A stretch of DNA of 64,000 nt from G963422745 sp963422745 (GCA_963422745.1 OY730477.1:1-64000); one strand, 5' to 3'; numbered from the stretch's first letter, positions 18,480 to 28,180 are shown. Notes: generated from the sequence alone by a model not told the origin. Translations and numbers: made by a program.

Positions 18480-21400
18480 TCACACGACATTGACGTCAAC
18501 ACAAGCCTGGTCGGCGGCGTTGCGGATCTTGTTGATGCTCTCGGTATCTGCAGAGATCTGCAACGAGAGGTTGAGATGAGACGCCAAGTTGCTGTCTACG
18601 GCGTTGGAGACCTCTCGAAGCAAGGCAGCCATATGGTCTCGTAGCTCGGGGTCGTCTCGTAGCGAAGTGATCGTTGTGATGACAGCTTGTCGCTCTTCGG
18701 TAGGGTGAGCCATAGCAGCTTCCAGGCTTACCGTCTCTCCAGCGGGGACTCGCGTCCCGGCCCGGGGAGTTTGAGAGACAACTGTCCCGTCAGCTTCGCC
18801 ACGCACACCTGCGTGCAGACCGGTAGCTTGCAGTTCGAGTCGGGCACTGGCTGGCGGTTTTCCGAACAGATCAGGTACGACCACCAAGTCTTGGGCCGGT
18901 TCGACATGGCCAGGTTTGCGGATGCGAATGGTGGTGGTGGCCAGGTTGACGTCGGCGGGCGTCTTGGCAACCACTACCCGGCCGTCGTCGTTGACGAGCT
19001 CTAGCTTGTCGTCAGCGACAGCCTGGTAGATGGCTTTGCGCAGCTCCGATTCACCACGGGGCAACAGCGGAAACGCCGGAGTGTTCCAGAAGCTGTCCCG
19101 TATTTCTGCCAGCGGCCGGCCGATGTCTTCGTCGCGGAGATTGAATATCAAGACTTTGGCATCAAATTCACTATCACCAAAGGCTTTGGCCGTCTCGGTA
19201 AGTGCAGCCCAAACCGTCGAACCATCAAGCGCGGATTGGTTGTCCTTTTGCAGTCGAATCCGACGTGGGGTCTGCCCCTTAATCGAATCCTCTGAAAGAA
19301 ATACGACGTGTTGGTAGGCACCCTTGACCGCCTTGGTGAGGCGGTTCTCGGCATCCTTTTGGTTCTTTCGGGCCTTGCTGGTCATGTCTTTGTCAGCTTT
19401 GACCGCATCGAGCGAAACGACCCGACTCCAGGCCAGATACTCGGTGGCGATACCGCGGGCATGGCGTCGTAGCTGCGTGTTGACGCAGGCGAACACAGCC
19501 GAGGACGCCCAACCCACAGCCAGCGGGTTGTCTCCAAGACCCAACGCCGACTCGATCGCCTTGGAGGTGGCGGAGTCGTCACCGTTCAGGAGGCTGAACC
19601 AGCGCGAGTCCAGGATCACCAAACGGGTCTTACGGTGCCGGTCGATTCCGGCCGCCTCGAGCAGGTCCCTTAGATCCGTAGTAGTCACGGGAGCGGTCGG
19701 GGAACTCTCTGCACGCACATCGATGACCTGCCCGAACGGTCCGCTCGTGGCCTGATCGAAGGCGAATTCGGCCACGGTCTGGTCGCGGTCTGTGTCGCTT
19801 ACCGCCTGTCGCTCGGCCCGATGCAGCATTGTCAGCGTTTTGCGAGTCTCGAAGTGATATCGGCGCGGGTTGTTCCCACCGGTTCCTGGAGTCTGGTCAT
19901 AAGCCACGAGCCCGTCGTTGCCGAACAGTCGCTGCATCACGACCTCAGATTCGCCGTATCCGTACGCCTGGGCCCCGACGAAGGCCGCCGCGTGCAACTC
20001 GGGTTCGGTGGCACCCCGCCGGCCCCCGGGCCGCGGACACAACGAATACACGAATAGAGCCGTCGCCATGCGTTCGGCAGCCTGAGGATTGCCAACCTGA
20101 ATACCCTCGGCTTCTCGACGGGAGTCCAACGAACGGGCCGTTCCTCTGGTGTGGTGGTCGGGGTCGGTGATCTCCTTCAGCGCCACCTCACGCAGACTCG
20201 ACTGGGTGCGCAAGTCGGCCACCAGACCCGAGTCCAGCAGCGAATCACGTACCGCCCGATTCGACAGCGGAAGGTCACCGACGCCGATGAGTGCTGGTAC
20301 CCACTCGTCGTTGCGGGCTCGTTCGATAAGCGCGAAGGTTGTGGCAGCGAACACCCGTATGGTCGAGCGCACCTTCTGGAAACCAGCATGAAGCGACCAT
20401 TCACTTTGGGCCAGCTCCAACAGATCCGGATGAAATGGATAGCAACGCGCCACCTGTTCTGCGAAATCGGTGTCGGTCAGACCAGTGACGCCAGCATTGA
20501 GTTTGGCGAAGACTTTCTCGTGCCAGGACCCGGACATATGATCCGAGAACATTTCGGTGGTTGCATCGATGGCCGAGCCAGACGGGTCGTCCTCGAACAG
20601 TCGGCGGCGAATGATCCCTGCGAAGTCGCCGCCTGATGTGACCGTCGTGGCCTCGCCGTTGCGTAGCAACAGGTCTTCCAACTCGGCCCGGCACTTTTCA
20701 CCGAGCTTGTTAACGGCGATGTTGTCCTTATCCGAGGCGATCATCACCACCACCAGCGCGCAGTTGGCCACGTCGTTGACCGTGTCGAGCAAGGCCCGCA
20801 GGAATGCCATGTCATCGAGCACATGTCGTTCGTCTTGGTTGGAGGCCCAACGCAGGTAGTCCATGATCTCATCGACCAGAATCAGCACGGGCCGACCGAT
20901 ACCTGTCAGTGCACGGGCCAGTTGGGCCTTGTTGGCGGTGTGGCCCTTGTAGGCTTTCCAAGCCTTGTAGTCCTTGTCGAACAATCGCCAAAGAAATCGC
21001 TCGCCCAAGCTGCGGGCTGGACCATCGATCTGTTCGTTCGGAGCGGCGTTGTCGCAGTCGAGCACCACGCAGACCGGGTGATAAAGGTCGTCAGCGAGTT
21101 GGTCGGACCCGACTATCCGACGCGCCTCTTCGAACACCCGCTGTCCGAGATCGGTTCCGGCCAGCTCGGCCGTGTTGTGGGCCAGGTGCCACAACCCGAT
21201 CAGCCCGTGGGACTTGCCCCCTCCCATAGCCTGATCGAGTCGCCAAACCGCCTGGGCACGAACTGAACCCGAAGCCCCGAGCCGCGCCGCGATCTGGGCC
21301 AACAATGCCACCAGACTGCCAGCCGGATGAGTGATCTCGCCGTAGTAGGCAGCCTTGTGATACGCCACCGTGGAGCCATCGGCTCTGCCGAACACGGCGT

Positions 21401-21545
21401 CGTGCAACGACATCTGCACGTCGTCGATGCGTCCAGCACTGGCAACGACCTCGTCACGAAGTGCCATCTCCTTCCACCAAGGCCTCGTCGACGACGTGGA
21501 CGCAATGCTCGGCACCATGGGCGATGAACTCGGTGTTGATTGCAT
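18480..21545 (-). CDS. DUF499-type AAA ATPase of a helicase-methylase-ATPase defence locus, with PASTA-like domain
   Basis: 1,021 residues from ATG at 21545, chosen because AAGGAG lies seven bases upstream and 38 bases separate it from the methylase stop; the frame is open further upstream, but only as a shadow of the methylase gene. Walker A is GGGKSH (K111, RLDQAMGGGKSHGL), Walker B VLILVDEIMDYL (D225/E226). The body matches the DUF499 family, predicted ATPases found beside DUF1156 methylases and helicases in defence islands. Near the C-terminus (residues about 888-944) is a PASTA-like repeat, VPDLFGKPPASARLELQATG followed by VVSQTPRAGTRVPAGE, then about 77 more residues. It probably couples ATP hydrolysis to target recognition (inference). 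Confidence 0.85.
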   Translation of the reverse strand: MQSTPSSSPMVPSIASTSSTRPWWKEMALRDEVVASAGRIDDVQMSLHDAVFGRADGSTVAYHKAAYYGEITHPAGSLVALLAQIAARLGASGSVRAQAVWRLDQAMGGGKSHGLIGLWHLAHNTAELAGTDLGQRVFEEARRIVGSDQLADDLYHPVCVVLDCDNAAPNEQIDGPARSLGERFLWRLFDKDYKAWKAYKGHTANKAQLARALTGIGRPVLILVDEIMDYLRWASNQDERHVLDDMAFLRALLDTVNDVANCALVVVMIASDKDNIAVNKLGEKCRAELEDLLLRNGEATTVTSGGDFAGIIRRRLFEDDPSGSAIDATTEMFSDHMSGSWHEKVFAKLNAGVTGLTDTDFAEQVARCYPFHPDLLELAQSEWSLHAGFQKVRSTIRVFAATTFALIERARNDEWVPALIGVGDLPLSNRAVRDSLLDSGLVADLRTQSSLREVALKEITDPDHHTRGTARSLDSRREAEGIQVGNPQAAERMATALFVYSLCPRPGGRRGATEPELHAAAFVGAQAYGYGESEVVMQRLFGNDGLVAYDQTPGTGGNNPRRYHFETRKTLTMLHRAERQAVSDTDRDQTVAEFAFDQATSGPFGQVIDVRAESSPTAPVTTTDLRDLLEAAGIDRHRKTRLVILDSRWFSLLNGDDSATSKAIESALGLGDNPLAVGWASSAVFACVNTQLRRHARGIATEYLAWSRVVSLDAVKADKDMTSKARKNQKDAENRLTKAVKGAYQHVVFLSEDSIKGQTPRRIRLQKDNQSALDGSTVWAALTETAKAFGDSEFDAKVLIFNLRDEDIGRPLAEIRDSFWNTPAFPLLPRGESELRKAIYQAVADDKLELVNDDGRVVVAKTPADVNLATTTIRIRKPGHVEPAQDLVVVPDLFGKPPASARLELQATGLHAGVRGEADGTVVSQTPRAGTRVPAGETVSLEAAMAHPTEERQAVITTITSLRDDPELRDHMAALLREVSNAVDSNLASHLNLSLQISADTESINKIRNAADQACVDVNVV

Positions 21546-21583
21546 GGCTGCTCCTTGTTGTTGATCGCTTATTGACTCGTCGA

Positions 21584-24301
21584 CTATTCGCCGAACAGGC
21601 GACTCTGGCGGTCCTGACTCTCCTGTTCGGTAGCGCGGCGCTCCCAGACCGCTCCCAGATCTCCGGCCCTTTCGCGTACGTGGCTGCGGTTGCGTACCAA
21701 CCAGGTCCATACGGCACCGTCGGCGTCGCTTTCGCCGAGCAGTCGGGACAACTCCGCCATGGCCGCCCACAACAACTCGTCGTCGCTGCGGCCGAGCCGG
21801 GCCAGTCGCTTGGCCGACTCACCGAGCTGAGGTCCCGCACCCGCCACATACAGGGCAGTGTCGATCAAGGTGCTGTCAGCAGACACTCCCGCAGCGAAGT
21901 GATCAGCATGCTCGGTTGCGTAGGCGAAGCGCACTCCTTTGCCACGCTTGACCAGTAAGCCGGTCGTCTCCTCGACGGTCAGGTCCGAAGCCAGACACTG
22001 CCAGCGAGCCTCCGACGCGGCAGCGATCGAGCGCTCATGTTGGCGAACCCAGAAAAGGGCGAATTGGCTGCGCGAATCGAAGTCTCTCAACGGCCGACCG
22101 TCGATCTTGATGTCGGCCGCTTCCTGCACGAAGCGGCGCGCCAAAGGTAGGTAGCGGTCGAGCTCAACCGGAATCCCTCGGTGATCCAGTACCCGGATGT
22201 AGCGACCCACCACTTCCATAGCGGGACCGGCCGAGGCCATCAACTGATCCGATATCGCCAACCCGTCCGTTTCCCATTGCGGGACCCGATCCAGTACAGC
22301 CCGCCGGACCTCGGCATCCACGTCCACCACCCGTCCTTGTGGCCGTTCGGCGGCGGCGCTACGACAGGCCAGGGTGAGGGTGGTTTCGATGTTTGAGTCG
22401 CCCTGGCCGGGCCCGGAGGCCAGTTCGGTTCGTGCCGGCCACGAACCGGTCAGAACCAGTCCAGCTTCTTTCACTGCTGCCAGCAAACGGTGCCACACGT
22501 CGGGGTCACCGTGACCGAATATCAACGTGACTACCCCGTCGGGGGTGATCTTGCGCCGGGCCTGCTCGAAGGCTTCGGCGATACACCGCTCATAATGCGC
22601 CGGGGTGCGGTGATCGGTGCCGAGCTTGCCGAACTTGATTACAGCCTCGAATGTCTTTTCCTGGAGCCCGTGGGGGTGGCTGGTCATCCCGAACCAGGGA
22701 TGCGACGTGACCAGGGCCCGTTTGAGCCAGGCGAACAGCAGATCCGACGAATCGGTGTAGTTGATCATGGCGTCGTAGGGCGGATCGATCACCACCGCAT
22801 CCAGGGACCCGTCGGCCAGCGGGAGCGACATGGCCGAACCCCGTGCTATAGATGCGGGCTGGCCCGGTGCTCGGGCCAGTTGCTTGCCCAAGGCACTAAA
22901 GGTGTGCCGTATCAGAGAAGGCCAGGTACCGGCGCCGCCACCGAGACCGGTCTCAAAGTAGTCGAAGCTGAACGAAATGCTTCCTTCGTTTGCAAAAATA
23001 TCAGCAATCTGTTGAGACACCCTCAGGCGGGCACCTCGGGTTCCGTATTTCAGCAATCTGACCAGGTTCGATGCTGCATAGCCGGTGAGCGCGGCGGTGT
23101 AGCCCGGACTCGACCCGCCGGATCTCAACTCCTGGGCGACTGTGTTGATGGTTCTGGCCAGGCGCACGAAGCCAAGGGTCTGGCGAGGATTGCACAGCTC
23201 TCCGTAGCTTCGGTATCCGTAGCCAGCGGGGTTAACTTTCGAGGCTAGATCCGATGTCAGTACTTCGGTCGGTACGGCCGCAAGCCCAGTCGCGAAATCG
23301 GGCTCATCTGCCAGAACCGCTTCCACCTCATCCAGGGCTGCGATCTCGGATCGCACGGCTACCCGGTACCGTTTGCCGACTGTCTTGTCGAGGTCGGCCA
23401 CCGCCATCAGTGCGTCACCGGCAAACCCGTCGCGCATCAACCGCTTGACGGTCTCGAGGGGATGGCGTTGCCCGCAGAAACAACAAACGGCTGTCTTGCC
23501 GCGGGTATTGGGAATCTTGATCAGGGTCGGGGCCCTTGAGGGAGGGCCGTCGTGCACAACAGTGGTGAATATGCCGGTGTCGGGGTCGGCTTGGATCACA
23601 TATGACTGCCCCGGGTCGTTCTTCTTGTCGGCGCGCAGCGTCAGGTTGCCCGTCAGTGGGAATCGCCAGCTGCAACCCACACACGGCACGGTGACCGCCC
23701 ACAGATACCCCCACGGTCGATTGCCGTTCACGGTGGGATAGAAGTCGCCCATCGCCGCCTTGTGACGGTCGCCGATCAGCTCCAGCACGAAGCGCACATC
23801 TCGCAGCATCCGGGGTTCGTGAAAATGCTTCTGGGCGTGGTCCGGGTATCCGGGGAACCGCAGCGGGGGCTCGGCGTTCCAGTTCCGCATCGGATAGTCG
23901 GCCAGCAACTGCCCCGCCAATGTGGCCACCGGGGAGTAGTCGATCCCCTGAGCGCGTACTCCCAGCCGTGCCGCTTCCAAGGGGATGATTCCCCGACCGC
24001 TGAACGAGTCGAGCAGCCTGGCACCGTCGGGGTAATATCGGCACAGCTCGGCCTTCAGCTCGGGATTTGCGGCGTCGTAGCCGGTCATCGATTTGCGCAC
24101 CAGATCCTTGAGCCGTTTCTGCTCATGTTTGTCGTCGGGCCAGGGAAGCAACGAACAGATCACCGCAGCCTTGGCTTGGGCCACCGGCCGCGAAGCGAAC
24201 CAGGTGAACAACGTCCTTTCGGAGCGGCTGCTTCCCCAACCCCGCTTGGACATCCTGCTTACCTCGGCGCAAGGGAACCATCGTTCGATCAGCCGGGTCA
24301 T
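21584..24301 (-). CDS. DUF1156 DNA methylase (N6-adenine/N4-cytosine type)
   Basis: 905 residues. The N-terminus IERWFPCAEVSRMSKR is the DUF1156 signature. AdoMet motif I is DSFSGRGIIPLEAARLG (F100-x-G-x-G) and catalytic motif IV is DPPY at 506-509 (AVVIDPPYDAMINYTDSSD). Between them lies a likely zinc ribbon, VPCVGCSWRF and VCCFCGQRHP. The late DPPY position suits an amino-methyltransferase with a large inserted domain. It would mark host DNA to protect it from the partner helicase and ATPase (inference from the family). Its start overlaps the helicase stop by four bases (24298-24301). Confidence 0.9.
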   Translation of the reverse strand: MTRLIERWFPCAEVSRMSKRGWGSSRSERTLFTWFASRPVAQAKAAVICSLLPWPDDKHEQKRLKDLVRKSMTGYDAANPELKAELCRYYPDGARLLDSFSGRGIIPLEAARLGVRAQGIDYSPVATLAGQLLADYPMRNWNAEPPLRFPGYPDHAQKHFHEPRMLRDVRFVLELIGDRHKAAMGDFYPTVNGNRPWGYLWAVTVPCVGCSWRFPLTGNLTLRADKKNDPGQSYVIQADPDTGIFTTVVHDGPPSRAPTLIKIPNTRGKTAVCCFCGQRHPLETVKRLMRDGFAGDALMAVADLDKTVGKRYRVAVRSEIAALDEVEAVLADEPDFATGLAAVPTEVLTSDLASKVNPAGYGYRSYGELCNPRQTLGFVRLARTINTVAQELRSGGSSPGYTAALTGYAASNLVRLLKYGTRGARLRVSQQIADIFANEGSISFSFDYFETGLGGGAGTWPSLIRHTFSALGKQLARAPGQPASIARGSAMSLPLADGSLDAVVIDPPYDAMINYTDSSDLLFAWLKRALVTSHPWFGMTSHPHGLQEKTFEAVIKFGKLGTDHRTPAHYERCIAEAFEQARRKITPDGVVTLIFGHGDPDVWHRLLAAVKEAGLVLTGSWPARTELASGPGQGDSNIETTLTLACRSAAAERPQGRVVDVDAEVRRAVLDRVPQWETDGLAISDQLMASAGPAMEVVGRYIRVLDHRGIPVELDRYLPLARRFVQEAADIKIDGRPLRDFDSRSQFALFWVRQHERSIAAASEARWQCLASDLTVEETTGLLVKRGKGVRFAYATEHADHFAAGVSADSTLIDTALYVAGAGPQLGESAKRLARLGRSDDELLWAAMAELSRLLGESDADGAVWTWLVRNRSHVRERAGDLGAVWERRATEQESQDRQSRLFGE

Positions 24302-27300
24302 GCCGACTCGTCGGAAGCTACGGCGTCGCTGACAAGGTGTCGGGCCGTTTGCAGATCACTGCCCCGGATGCGAACAATCGGTTGGTCGTGGAATCGGTCG
24401 GAAAACACTTTGGCCGGGTTTTGGTAGGCGGCGAAGAATTCCCCGCCCTCAGCGCAGCGGTCCACCACATACAGCCAGTAATCGTCATCGTGTTGGGCGG
24501 CCATGAGAAGCTCGTTGCCGGTGAGGCGGATTCCCTGCGACGGCGCCCGGCCTGCGATGCCCTTCACTTCGACGCAGCGATGCCGATGATCCTTGGTGGC
24601 GTACAGGTCATAGCCTCGGCCATCGCTGTGGACGTCGTGTACACCCCAGCCATCGGATCGAAGCAGGTTGATCACCCTGTGGGTGGCAACTAGTTCGCTA
24701 TCGGGATCCTCGGTCTCGGCGGAGTCCAGGCCTGCTTCGACCCGGGCCCAACCCACCCGATGAACCGGGCTGGCTTCGACCGATGCCATGGCTTCCAACT
24801 GCTCGATTCGAGCCGAGGTGGCCCCTTCGATCCTCTCGCGCTCCGCCACCCGCCGGACCGGGTCGCTGAGGTGATCGGTCAGGTCGTTGGGGAGCCGCCG
24901 CAGTTGCCTGCGGGCCTGGTTCAGCCATGCCGCCCACGCCGCTCTCAGGGCGGAGATGTCGCCGTCAACGGCCAGACGGGCTGCCTCCAACGCCTCCGTC
25001 GTCCCGCCCGGCGAGTATGGACCCGCCCCTTCGCTACCCTCGCTGCCGCCAGAAACTACCGAGACCTCGAGATTGGCGAGGGCCTCCCAGGCCACCGAAC
25101 GAGCACCGGCCGTATCGACGCGGATCAGATACGAACGTGTGCTCGAATGCGGTGCAGGTCCCTGGGCGAGGGTCCGTGCACCTTGCCCTGGTCCGCCCGT
25201 TATGTCTACTTCACATACGTGAAGTTCATAGTCACAGGATGCAGTGGGGTCGCGTAGCGACCCGCCCCGGTACAGCGCCGGGCGTAATTCCCGATAGAGG
25301 TTCTCGACGAGTTCTCGGAAGGTCGGTTCGCCCGGACCGAGAGCGACCGCTCGGGCTGCTCGCGCTTGGCCCGCCGCGCGGGCGGAACGCTTGGCTTCGC
25401 CGCTGGTGGCCACAAGGACGCTGTTCTCGTTCGGGTCGGGTCGCAGCGCGACGGGCAGCCCCCCCCCCCCCCGCGGATTGCTCAAGGGTCGGGACAGGTA
25501 CCTGAAGCCGTAGTCGTGCACCGCAGCTATCTCGACCGTAAGCAATCCGGTCTTGTGGACCCGGTCCAAGAACCGCTCCACCACATGCGGTGTGACCCGC
25601 TCGAGGCGTTCGTAGTGCCAGGCATCCATCGCTGCGGCAATGTCGACCGGCGAGGACAGGGCCTTACTTGCACGGCTATGGCTGTGGTGGGCTTGGTGTA
25701 GTTTCGCATCGGTAATCAGCCCGATGGCTCGGTCGACTTGTTCTTCTCCGCCCGGTTCGTAGGTTCGCCGCAACAACCCGGTGAGGCGGTCGCCGCGTCG
25801 ACTTCCGCCGTCACCGTTCCCGACCCCGCATTGGTCGAGCACTTCGTTGCCGACAAGGCTCAGGCTGTCGAACATCTTGCCGCCAAGTTCGTTGGCTGCG
25901 GCCACCAACCGGTCGAGCAGCCTTGATAGCGCATCGCCCTCGCGGGTGTCGGTGGCTATGACGTTGTACAGCCAAACCTTGCCGGTCTGGCCGACCCGGT
26001 GGATGCGTCCCATGCGTTGTTCCAGCCGTACCAATGACCAAGGGATATCCCAGTTGACCAACACCTGAGCGGTCTGCAAGTCGATGCCCTCGTTGCCAGC
26101 ATCAGTGGAGATCAGTACCTGGAACTCCCGGTTGGCGAACCTCATTCGGATCTTGTCGCGTTGGTCGTGGCTGTCACGGCCCGAGTAGCGGGCGACAGCA
26201 AACCCAGCCTCCTCGAAACGACCCACAAGCCAATCGGCAGTGTCCGCGAATTCGGTGAATACCACAACCTGTCGGTCCGTGTCGGGGGTTACCCCATGGC
26301 GGTGCAGGCATTCATTCTCAACACGAGGCCATTTCGATACCGCATGTCCAACCTCGGTAAGGTCCCGTTCGAGACGATCCAGCATGTCGGTGAGTTCCTT
26401 GCGTTCCGCGCCGGAGGCTTGTGAGCGCTCCACGATCACCCGCGCCTCATCTGCACCGGCCTCGTCGTCATCGTCGGGATCGGCCTCACGGGCGGCGTCG
26501 GACGGGTTGGCGGTGTCCATTGCGTCAACCCGTCGACGCAAGGTCTCGGCCAGAGCGAACAGGGAGGAGGCGGCCCGCTTGCCGTAGACCATCTTGGCCA
26601 ACGGCTGTGCACTTGTTGGAAAATAGCGTTCCACGAGTTCCTGGGCTTCTTCGTAGTAAGCCCGTTCGGTGGCATTCAGAGCCACTTTGATGTTGGCCGC
26701 TTCACGGTCCAGGAAAAGTTTGGAGGTGCCGTCGTAGCCGACCAAGTCCTCTTTCATCCTCCTCAGGAAATGCAGCATCGAGGGACGTAGACGAGCGTCC
26801 CCAAGTTCACGGTCGGGGTCATCGATCTCAGAGAAAACCTCGGGATCGACCAGATACATCAACGACCGGAACAACCACTCGTCACCACGATGCGGCGTAG
26901 CCGTCATCAACAACGCTTGCGGAGTGTTCTTCGAAAGCATCTTGGCAACCCGAAACAACCGTTTGGCCGTCGGGGTCATCCGATGGGCTTCGTCGATGAC
27001 CACCGCGTCCCATCCGATCCGGCCGGGATGAATCGTCTCATACACCGCCTGGTTCGCGGCGGCCAAGTCCGCCGACACGATCCAATTGTTGTGACCGGCT
27101 TGCAGGTGCACATCGAGGTCGCAGCTGCCATTGCCATCGGGCGCCACGGTTTGTGAGGTGATCCGTCGCAGTTCAGCCCCCAAGAACCGCTCGTAGTCCG
27201 CTTGCCATTTCGTCACCAGATGCGCTGGGGCGACGATCAAGGCCCGCTTGACGAACCCGAGTCGCTGAGCCTCCCGCAACCACAGCCCACCCATGACTGT

Positions 27301-27717
27301 CTTGCCTGTGCCGGGCTCGTCGGCGAGGAGAAACCTCAGCCGCGGTTGGGGCAGCATCACCTGGTACACGGCATGGTTCTGATGCGGGTACGGCACCAGG
27401 GCGCTCGTCTCGACGGCGGCCGCCTTCGATGACGACGCCACCTGACCCATCCAAGCTGCCCACAATGCAGCCAACACCTCAGCCGAGTCGGCGCCGCCGT
27501 CTTCGACGAGCACTTCAACTTCTTCAATTTGCTCAGCGTTTAGGCTCACCGGTCGCAGATTGCCGCCGGACTCGTCGTCGGTCACATAGCAACGCCACCC
27601 ATCACCATCGGGCACGGGAGCGGCGTCGAGCACCACGAACTGCTCCTCGCCGGGCAGACGCACCCGGCTCCCCCGTCTCATGTTCACCGGCCGGACACTA
27701 GCCGTCCGCTCCGACAC
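24298..27717 (-). CDS. SNF2-family helicase with DUF3883 tail, defence locus; contains a G14 tract
   Basis: 1,139 residues if read from the GTG at 27717; an ATG at 27681 (MRRGSRVRLPG) gives 1,127 and may be the true start. The SF2/SNF2 core has motif I ADEPGTGKT (K139), motif II VVIDEAHRM, motif III MTATPHRGDEW, then a helicase C domain VVVFTEFADTADWLVGRFEE and IDLQTAQVLVNWDIPWSLVRLEQRMGRIHRVGQ. The last about 130 residues form a DUF3883 domain (GRGYDLYATKDHRHRCVEVKG) with the D...ExK arrangement of restriction-type nucleases. Residues 750-753 are glycines encoded by an uninterrupted G14 run, a slippage-prone site. First gene of the locus, coupled to the methylase. Confidence 0.9.
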   Translation of the reverse strand: MSERTASVRPVNMRRGSRVRLPGEEQFVVLDAAPVPDGDGWRCYVTDDESGGNLRPVSLNAEQIEEVEVLVEDGGADSAEVLAALWAAWMGQVASSSKAAAVETSALVPYPHQNHAVYQVMLPQPRLRFLLADEPGTGKTVMGGLWLREAQRLGFVKRALIVAPAHLVTKWQADYERFLGAELRRITSQTVAPDGNGSCDLDVHLQAGHNNWIVSADLAAANQAVYETIHPGRIGWDAVVIDEAHRMTPTAKRLFRVAKMLSKNTPQALLMTATPHRGDEWLFRSLMYLVDPEVFSEIDDPDRELGDARLRPSMLHFLRRMKEDLVGYDGTSKLFLDREAANIKVALNATERAYYEEAQELVERYFPTSAQPLAKMVYGKRAASSLFALAETLRRRVDAMDTANPSDAAREADPDDDDEAGADEARVIVERSQASGAERKELTDMLDRLERDLTEVGHAVSKWPRVENECLHRHGVTPDTDRQVVVFTEFADTADWLVGRFEEAGFAVARYSGRDSHDQRDKIRMRFANREFQVLISTDAGNEGIDLQTAQVLVNWDIPWSLVRLEQRMGRIHRVGQTGKVWLYNVIATDTREGDALSRLLDRLVAAANELGGKMFDSLSLVGNEVLDQCGVGNGDGGSRRGDRLTGLLRRTYEPGGEEQVDRAIGLITDAKLHQAHHSHSRASKALSSPVDIAAAMDAWHYERLERVTPHVVERFLDRVHKTGLLTVEIAAVHDYGFRYLSRPLSNPRGGGGLPVALRPDPNENSVLVATSGEAKRSARAAGQARAARAVALGPGEPTFRELVENLYRELRPALYRGGSLRDPTASCDYELHVCEVDITGGPGQGARTLAQGPAPHSSTRSYLIRVDTAGARSVAWEALANLEVSVVSGGSEGSEGAGPYSPGGTTEALEAARLAVDGDISALRAAWAAWLNQARRQLRRLPNDLTDHLSDPVRRVAERERIEGATSARIEQLEAMASVEASPVHRVGWARVEAGLDSAETEDPDSELVATHRVINLLRSDGWGVHDVHSDGRGYDLYATKDHRHRCVEVKGIAGRAPSQGIRLTGNELLMAAQHDDDYWLYVVDRCAEGGEFFAAYQNPAKVFSDRFHDQPIVRIRGSDLQTARHLVSDAVASDESA
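25459..25472 (-). repeat. Homopolymer C14 (G14 on the coding strand) inside the helicase gene
   Basis: Fourteen consecutive C on the plus strand, read as CGG-GGG-GGG-GGG-GGG (R749-G753). A loss or gain of one base would shift the frame and remove the C-terminal third of the protein, including DUF3883. By eye it is the longest single-base run in the window. Confidence 0.95.
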
Positions 27718-27756
27718 TTAGCTCACCGGCCGCTCACTAGCCGTCCGCTCCGACAG
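27683..27756. repeat. Imperfect tandem duplication at the helicase start region
   Basis: Two copies of a roughly 37-base unit (core ACTAGCCGTCCGCTCCGACA) lie at about 27683-27717 and 27720-27756. The first copy encodes the first residues of the helicase if the GTG start is used; the second lies just upstream, with a TAA between them. The promoter of the defence operon must be further right and was not identified. Confidence 0.8.
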
Positions 27757-28180
27757 CTCCCTGCATGGCGAGCGCCGGTCATCCGGCAAATGTAGCGCTG
27801 ACATCGCGCGTGTATCCAGAATTCGTAGCCGAGGTCGCCGGTGAACGTGATCCGCCCGCACACAACCTGGGCAAACCCGAAGGCGGGCCATCCACCAAAC
27901 CGAGAGCGTCAGACTCCTGTGATACGAACCAGGTTGAGGTGTGCCAGACAACCCTGACCGGGGAAATACCCAATTGCAGATTAACACCAGCCACACCCAC
28001 GCCCCGAAATCCTCGCCATGATCGATCCCCAACCAATGGATAGAGCCTTACTCGTTCCCCGTGATGCAGCTAGGCAACCCTCTCCCGGGCGGAAGTGGTT
28101 CCTTCAACTATTTCACTCAGTCATTCTCAGGGGTTTCTCAGTCATCTTCAGGGGTTTCTCAGTGCCCATGATTGATACTG
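27757..28180. other. Long spacer upstream of the defence locus and the lipoprotein gene
   Basis: No recognisable gene. Open frames on both strands here show no family resemblance. A GCCCGC...GCGGGC inverted repeat lies near 27850-27890. At about 28121-28163 two copies of a 21-base unit (TCAGGGGTTTCTCAGT core) lie in tandem. The 66-base repeat array follows. Confidence 0.4.

Noticed and set aside
21546..21770. 75-residue N-terminal extension of the DUF499 ATPase
   Set aside because: It is an Arg/Gly-rich shadow of the methylase 3' end; the ATG at 21545 has a good ribosome site and conserved sequence starts after it.
18480..27717. BREX or DISARM assignment
   Set aside because: No PGLZ phosphatase, BrxC/BrxL, DrmB (DUF1998) or PLD protein; the three genes fit a helicase-methylase-ATPase set instead.
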